This document shows positions 61,614 through 64,000 of a DNA stretch of 64,000 nucleotides, one piece after another (position 1 is the stretch's first letter; each line of letters begins with the position of its first letter). The notes under the pieces were generated by a model that was not told the origin of the DNA, ran no database searches, and saw nothing but the letters and a program-made list of their open reading frames with translations. A program made the translations under genes and the position numbers. The stretch is taken from positions 372,001 through 436,000 of the forward strand of contig CAWEZI010000005.1 in the NCBI GenBank assembly GCA_963813525.1. Reading direction: 5' to 3'. Origin of the DNA: Bog-756 sp963813525. GTDB lineage: Bacteria > Actinomycetota > Acidimicrobiia > Acidimicrobiales > RAAP-2.

Positions 61614-61838
61614 CTACTCGATCTCGCCGATGACCTCGCCGATCGGGTAGGTCTCGCCTTCCGTTCCGATGTGGCGGAGGACGCCATCCACCGGGGCGGC
61701 CACCTCGTTCTCGACTTTGTCCGTCTCCAGCAGGTACATCGGCTCGTCCTGTCGGATGGGGGACCCGTCGTCGACCAGCCAGCTGGCCAGGGTCCCTTCG
61801 GTCATCTCCATGCCGAGCTTGGGAATGCGGATCTCGAT
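61614..61838 (-). CDS. stand-alone lipoyl-domain protein, probable ATC start
   Basis: A 74-residue lipoyl/biotinyl-type barrel: EIRIPKLGMEMTEG start, the modified Lys41 in ETDKVENEV, and the GEVIGEIE end. There is no peripheral-subunit-binding or acyltransferase (E2) domain. No ATG, GTG or TTG lies at the expected N-terminus: the codon before Glu-2 is ATC at 61838, with AAAGGA eight bases upstream, so an ATC start is likely; a GTG farther upstream would add about 24 non-conserved residues. It is the first gene of the Rieske-FAD-E1 operon and should carry acyl groups from the E1 alpha/beta pair. Confidence 0.82.
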   Translation of the reverse strand: MEIRIPKLGMEMTEGTLASWLVDDGSPIRQDEPMYLLETDKVENEVAAPVDGVLRHIGTEGETYPIGEVIGEIE

Positions 61839-62139
61839 CGCCGTCGTCCTTTCGGGAGAGAGAGGACCGCGGCGCGGACCGTCCCGGGTTGCAGGGTGGG
61901 CCCACACTACAAGTCCGGCCTGTCTCGGTAGCGGGCCATCGGAGGCACGGTCCTGCCCATGGCGCCTCCCGGCACCGGCCGACGCAGGCCGGCCCACCAG
62001 GACGATCGTCTCTCATTTGCTAGCTTCGTGCCCGACATCACTCCGTAGCCGGTGGGCTCCGTCCCACCCCGGCGCCAGCGTCGTGGAACGGTGGATCCGG
62101 AGTGGTGCATCGCACGTCCTCGTTCGACAGGAGCACGCC
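61839..62139. promoter_or_regulatory. divergent promoter region between lipoyl operon and crotonase
   Basis: The 301 bases hold no convincing gene. TAGTGT on the minus strand (61914-61919) is a possible -10 for the lipoyl operon, and TAGCTT preceded by TGC (62018-62026) a possible extended -10 for the crotonase. No strong palindrome was found. Coordinated control of both directions is likely from the layout. Confidence 0.35.
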
Positions 62140-63030
62140 ATGGAGACCCGCAAGCTGGAGACGGCCATCTACGAGAAGGACGGCCCGGTCGCCTGGATCA
62201 CTTTGGACTACCAGGAGAAGGCCAATATCCAGTCCTCCCGCCTGGTCTTCGATGTCGACATCTGCCTCGACGACGCCGACAAGGACTACGACATCAAAGT
62301 GGTGGTCATCAAGGCCAACGGCCCCGGCTTCAGCGGCGGCCACGTGGTGACCGGAACGCCGGGCACCGAGATGCGGGAGATCGATGAGTCCACGGCCAAG
62401 CTGGGGAGTCCGTGGAAGGGGCAATGGGAGATCTACGGCACCCCGGTGATGAAACTGTGGGAGTTTCCCAAGGTGACCATCGCCCAGGTCCACGGCTACT
62501 GCCTCGGTGGTGGAACGGTGTGGGGCCTCCTCACCGACATGACGGTGGCCTCCGACGATGCCTACTTCCAGTTCCCCGTCCTCCAGGGGATGGCCATGCC
62601 CTGCATGGAGACCGGCATCGAGCCCTGGTTGTTCATGAACTGGAAGCGGGCTTCCGAATTCATGTACACCGCCCAGGAGCTGAGCGCGGCCGAGGCCAAG
62701 GAGATCGGGCTCATCAACCGCGTCGTGTCATCGGAGCGGCTCGAGGACGAGGTCAACGAACTTGCCTTTCACGTTGCCCAGGCTCCGCTGACCACTCTGA
62801 TGGCGGCCAAGGCCAACATCCGGCGGGCGTGGGAGATGATGGGGATCCGCACCCATCTGCAGCAGTCGAACGATCTTCTGACGGTGGCCACGTCGGCCAC
62901 CGATGTGAAGGAGTACATCCGCGATGTGTTTCAGGCTGGTTTGCGCCCTCGCGAGGCGTCGAAACGCAACGCCGAACGGGCCAAGGTGCTGGCGGCCGAG
63001 TCAAAGGCACGACGGGCGGCCGCCTCCTGA
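62140..63030 (+). CDS. atypical crotonase-family protein
   Basis: This 296-residue protein has oxyanion-hole strand GPGFSGGHVV and CoA loop HGYCLGGGTVWGL, but neither of the two catalytic Glu of enoyl-CoA hydratase: the positions read Val-Trp and PVLQG. A Met-rich, aromatic active-site helix (MAMPCMETGIEPWLFMNW) and a basic C-terminal tail of about 30 residues are unusual. AGGAG sits six bases before ATG 62140. It is divergent from the lipoyl operon and probably belongs to the same pathway. The reaction may be hydrolysis, isomerisation or C-C cleavage of a CoA ester. Confidence 0.84.
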   Translation: METRKLETAIYEKDGPVAWITLDYQEKANIQSSRLVFDVDICLDDADKDYDIKVVVIKANGPGFSGGHVVTGTPGTEMREIDESTAKLGSPWKGQWEIYGTPVMKLWEFPKVTIAQVHGYCLGGGTVWGLLTDMTVASDDAYFQFPVLQGMAMPCMETGIEPWLFMNWKRASEFMYTAQELSAAEAKEIGLINRVVSSERLEDEVNELAFHVAQAPLTTLMAAKANIRRAWEMMGIRTHLQQSNDLLTVATSATDVKEYIRDVFQAGLRPREASKRNAERAKVLAAESKARRAAAS

Positions 63031-63101
63031 CCGGATGGTCCGGAGAACTTCGAAGACCCCGAACGGGATCGGTCCGCCCCCGGTCGACCGGCTGTCACAA
63101 T

Positions 63102-63146
63102 TGAACGGCTGTCAAATGAACGGCTGTCAAATGAACGGCTGTCAAA
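63102..63146. repeat. three perfect 15-bp tandem repeats
   Basis: TGAACGGCTGTCAAA occurs three times in a row (63102-63116, 63117-63131, 63132-63146), with a degraded fourth copy (CGGCTGTCACA) just before. It lies between the convergent crotonase and adenylate kinase genes and ends five bases before the adenylate kinase stop. It may be a slippage array or a binding site; the gap is otherwise empty. Confidence 0.9.
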
Positions 63147-63150
63147 GGTC

Positions 63151-63804
63151 TCACTCCCGGGGGGTGCGGGCCGGCAAGCCGAATCGCTGGCGGATGGCTG
63201 CCTGGAGCTCGTCCACCGGCAGGGTGGCGTCGAAAGTGGCCACAAACTCCTTCTGTTCGAACAGCTCGATGAGGGGTTTGGTCTCCTCGTGGTACTTGGC
63301 CACCCGAATGGCCAGTGCCTCGGGGTTGTCGTCATCGCGGGCCTCCAGCGCTCCTCCGCATACGTCGCAGGTGTCCGGTCTCTCGGGACGATGGGCGATG
63401 AGGTTGTAGTCCAGTCCACACTGGGAACACAGGCGACGGGCCATGACCCGACGGGACACCTCCTCATCGGGCAGGTCGAGGTTGATCACTCCGTCGATGT
63501 CGTAGCTCTCGAGGAAGAATTGGGCCTGACGGGCGGTGCGCGGGAACCCGTCGATGATGAACCCGTAGTTCCAGTTGTGCTCGGCCAGCCTTTGGCGCAC
63601 GACGGTTTCGACCAGTTCATCGCCGACCAGATGCCCGCTGGCCATCACCCGAGTGACCTGCGCACCCAGCTTGGTGTGGTGCTGGACGTTCCACCGGAAC
63701 ATCCCCCCTACGTTCACGTGTTCGATGTCGAGATCCTCGGCGAGCAGGGCGGCCTGGGTGCCCTTGCCGCTGCCCTGGATGCCCATGATGATGAATTTGC
63801 GCAT
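63151..63804 (-). CDS. adenylate kinase-family nucleoside monophosphate kinase
   Basis: This 217-residue kinase has the P-loop GIQGSGKGTQ (8-17), DGFPRTARQ for nucleotide binding, and a lid with four Cys (CSQCG and CDVCGG) that likely bind zinc. The AMP-site strand reads HVNVGGMFR where classical Adk has HxSTGDxxR, so the phosphate acceptor may differ. The housekeeping adk usually lies in the ribosomal protein cluster, so this is probably a paralogue. The neighbouring PPK2-type gene starts outside the window and ends 39 bases upstream, on the same strand, suggesting a link to polyphosphate-driven nucleotide phosphorylation. Confidence 0.88.
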   Translation of the reverse strand: MRKFIIMGIQGSGKGTQAALLAEDLDIEHVNVGGMFRWNVQHHTKLGAQVTRVMASGHLVGDELVETVVRQRLAEHNWNYGFIIDGFPRTARQAQFFLESYDIDGVINLDLPDEEVSRRVMARRLCSQCGLDYNLIAHRPERPDTCDVCGGALEARDDDNPEALAIRVAKYHEETKPLIELFEQKEFVATFDATLPVDELQAAIRQRFGLPARTPRE

Positions 63805-63843
63805 GCGTCTACCGGCTGTGGGCGGACGGGCGGCAGGCGTCGG

Positions 63844-64000
63844 TCATCGCACCATGTAGCGCTGTGGAACCCATGTCTGGCTGTCGATCGGGGGTCGCTC
63901 GTAAGCCCGGAGCTGGCGGGGGGGCAGCTCGATCTTGGAGTGGGGGACAGCCTGGTAGGGGACCACCTCGAGGAAGTGGCTGATGATGTTGAGCCGGGCT
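63844..64000 (-). CDS. ppk2: C-terminal part of a PPK2-type polyphosphate kinase
   Basis: This 51-residue fragment cut by the window edge (5' end outside) starts ARLNIISHFL and ends PPIDSQTWVPQRYMV, followed by TGA. The ARLN-x5-HxL start, the ELPPR centre and the Pro-rich VPxxY ending match the C-terminus of PPK2 enzymes, which transfer phosphate from polyphosphate to nucleotides. The catalytic Walker motifs lie outside the window. It precedes the adenylate kinase gene on the same strand, so polyphosphate-dependent ADP or ATP regeneration is plausible. Confidence 0.62.
   Translation of the reverse strand, partial: ARLNIISHFLEVVPYQAVPHSKIELPPRQLRAYERPPIDSQTWVPQRYMVR

Noticed and set aside
62924..63409. 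Open frame containing repeated Asn-Gly-Cys-Gln units
   Set aside because: The repeat comes from the 15-bp array, and the rest of the frame overlaps the crotonase and adenylate kinase genes in other frames. No ribosome binding site.
1..64000. CRISPR arrays, insertion sequences, integrases, rRNA or prophage genes
   Set aside because: No direct-repeat array with regular spacers, no transposase or recombinase motifs and no rRNA-like stretches were found.

Overview
The window is GC-rich chromosomal DNA. It has short intergenic gaps, many GTG and TTG starts, frequent 4-base stop/start overlaps, and families typical of high-GC Actinobacteria (MMPL, DHA2-type MFS and Drr-type ABC exporters, GT87, many SDRs, P450s and acyl-CoA ligases). 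Secreted proteins built from about 42-residue DGGVFAFGDA-type repeats suggest the class Acidimicrobiia; that placement is inference. I found no rRNA, no convincing tRNA, no CRISPR array, no insertion sequence and no prophage.

Layout. 0.07-4.4 kb: a GT87 glycosyltransferase and two divergent, recently duplicated secreted NlpC/P60-type proteins, with codon use less GC-rich than their surroundings. 4.5-5.9 kb: four small proteins, one Lys-rich and one zinc-ribbon. 5.9-12.4 kb: a YceH/DUF480 protein, a DapB-like oxidoreductase coupled to an SDR, a Gfo/Idh oxidoreductase, another SDR and a P450. 12.4-23 kb: four regulator-linked efflux or redox modules (MarR/MFS, a PadR-DrrA-DrrB operon, a quinone-oxidoreductase-like enzyme, TetR/MMPL) and a Baeyer-Villiger-type monooxygenase; several regulators have visible palindromic operators. 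23-30.6 kb: a hydrolase-adenylate cyclase fusion, a 48-residue micro-ORF with an excellent ribosome binding site, a secreted GH92 mannosidase, a beta-helix surface protein and an alcohol dehydrogenase. 31-34 kb: a HAD phosphatase, a TIM-barrel isomerase and a Gfo/Idh oxidoreductase in one operon.

33.9-43 kb (minus strand): a lactonase-type phosphotriesterase, acyl-CoA ligase and crotonase coupled by 4-base overlaps, followed by the long helicase Lhr and an alpha/beta hydrolase. 43-53.8 kb: SRPBCC protein, MFS exporter, SDR, a SoxR regulator facing an SDR-queA operon through a promoter with a 19-bp spacer, an uncharacterised lipocalin-like protein with a coupled 50-residue ORF, a P450, an acyl-CoA synthetase and a coupled APH-like kinase. 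54-56 kb: a large secreted repeat protein.

56-61.9 kb (minus strand) is the most unusual locus. A stand-alone lipoyl-domain protein (probably starting at a non-standard ATC codon), an NTF2-like protein, a Rieske oxygenase alpha subunit, a ketosteroid-dehydrogenase-like flavoprotein and both E1 subunits of a 2-oxoacid/acetoin-type dehydrogenase form one tight operon. No E2 or E3 gene is visible. A divergent atypical crotonase faces it. The simplest reading is a catabolic pathway for a ring-containing substrate (steroid, terpenoid or aromatic) that joins ring oxidation and dehydrogenation to thiamine-dependent C-C cleavage on a free lipoyl carrier. The right edge holds a divergent adenylate kinase and the C-terminus of a PPK2-type polyphosphate kinase.
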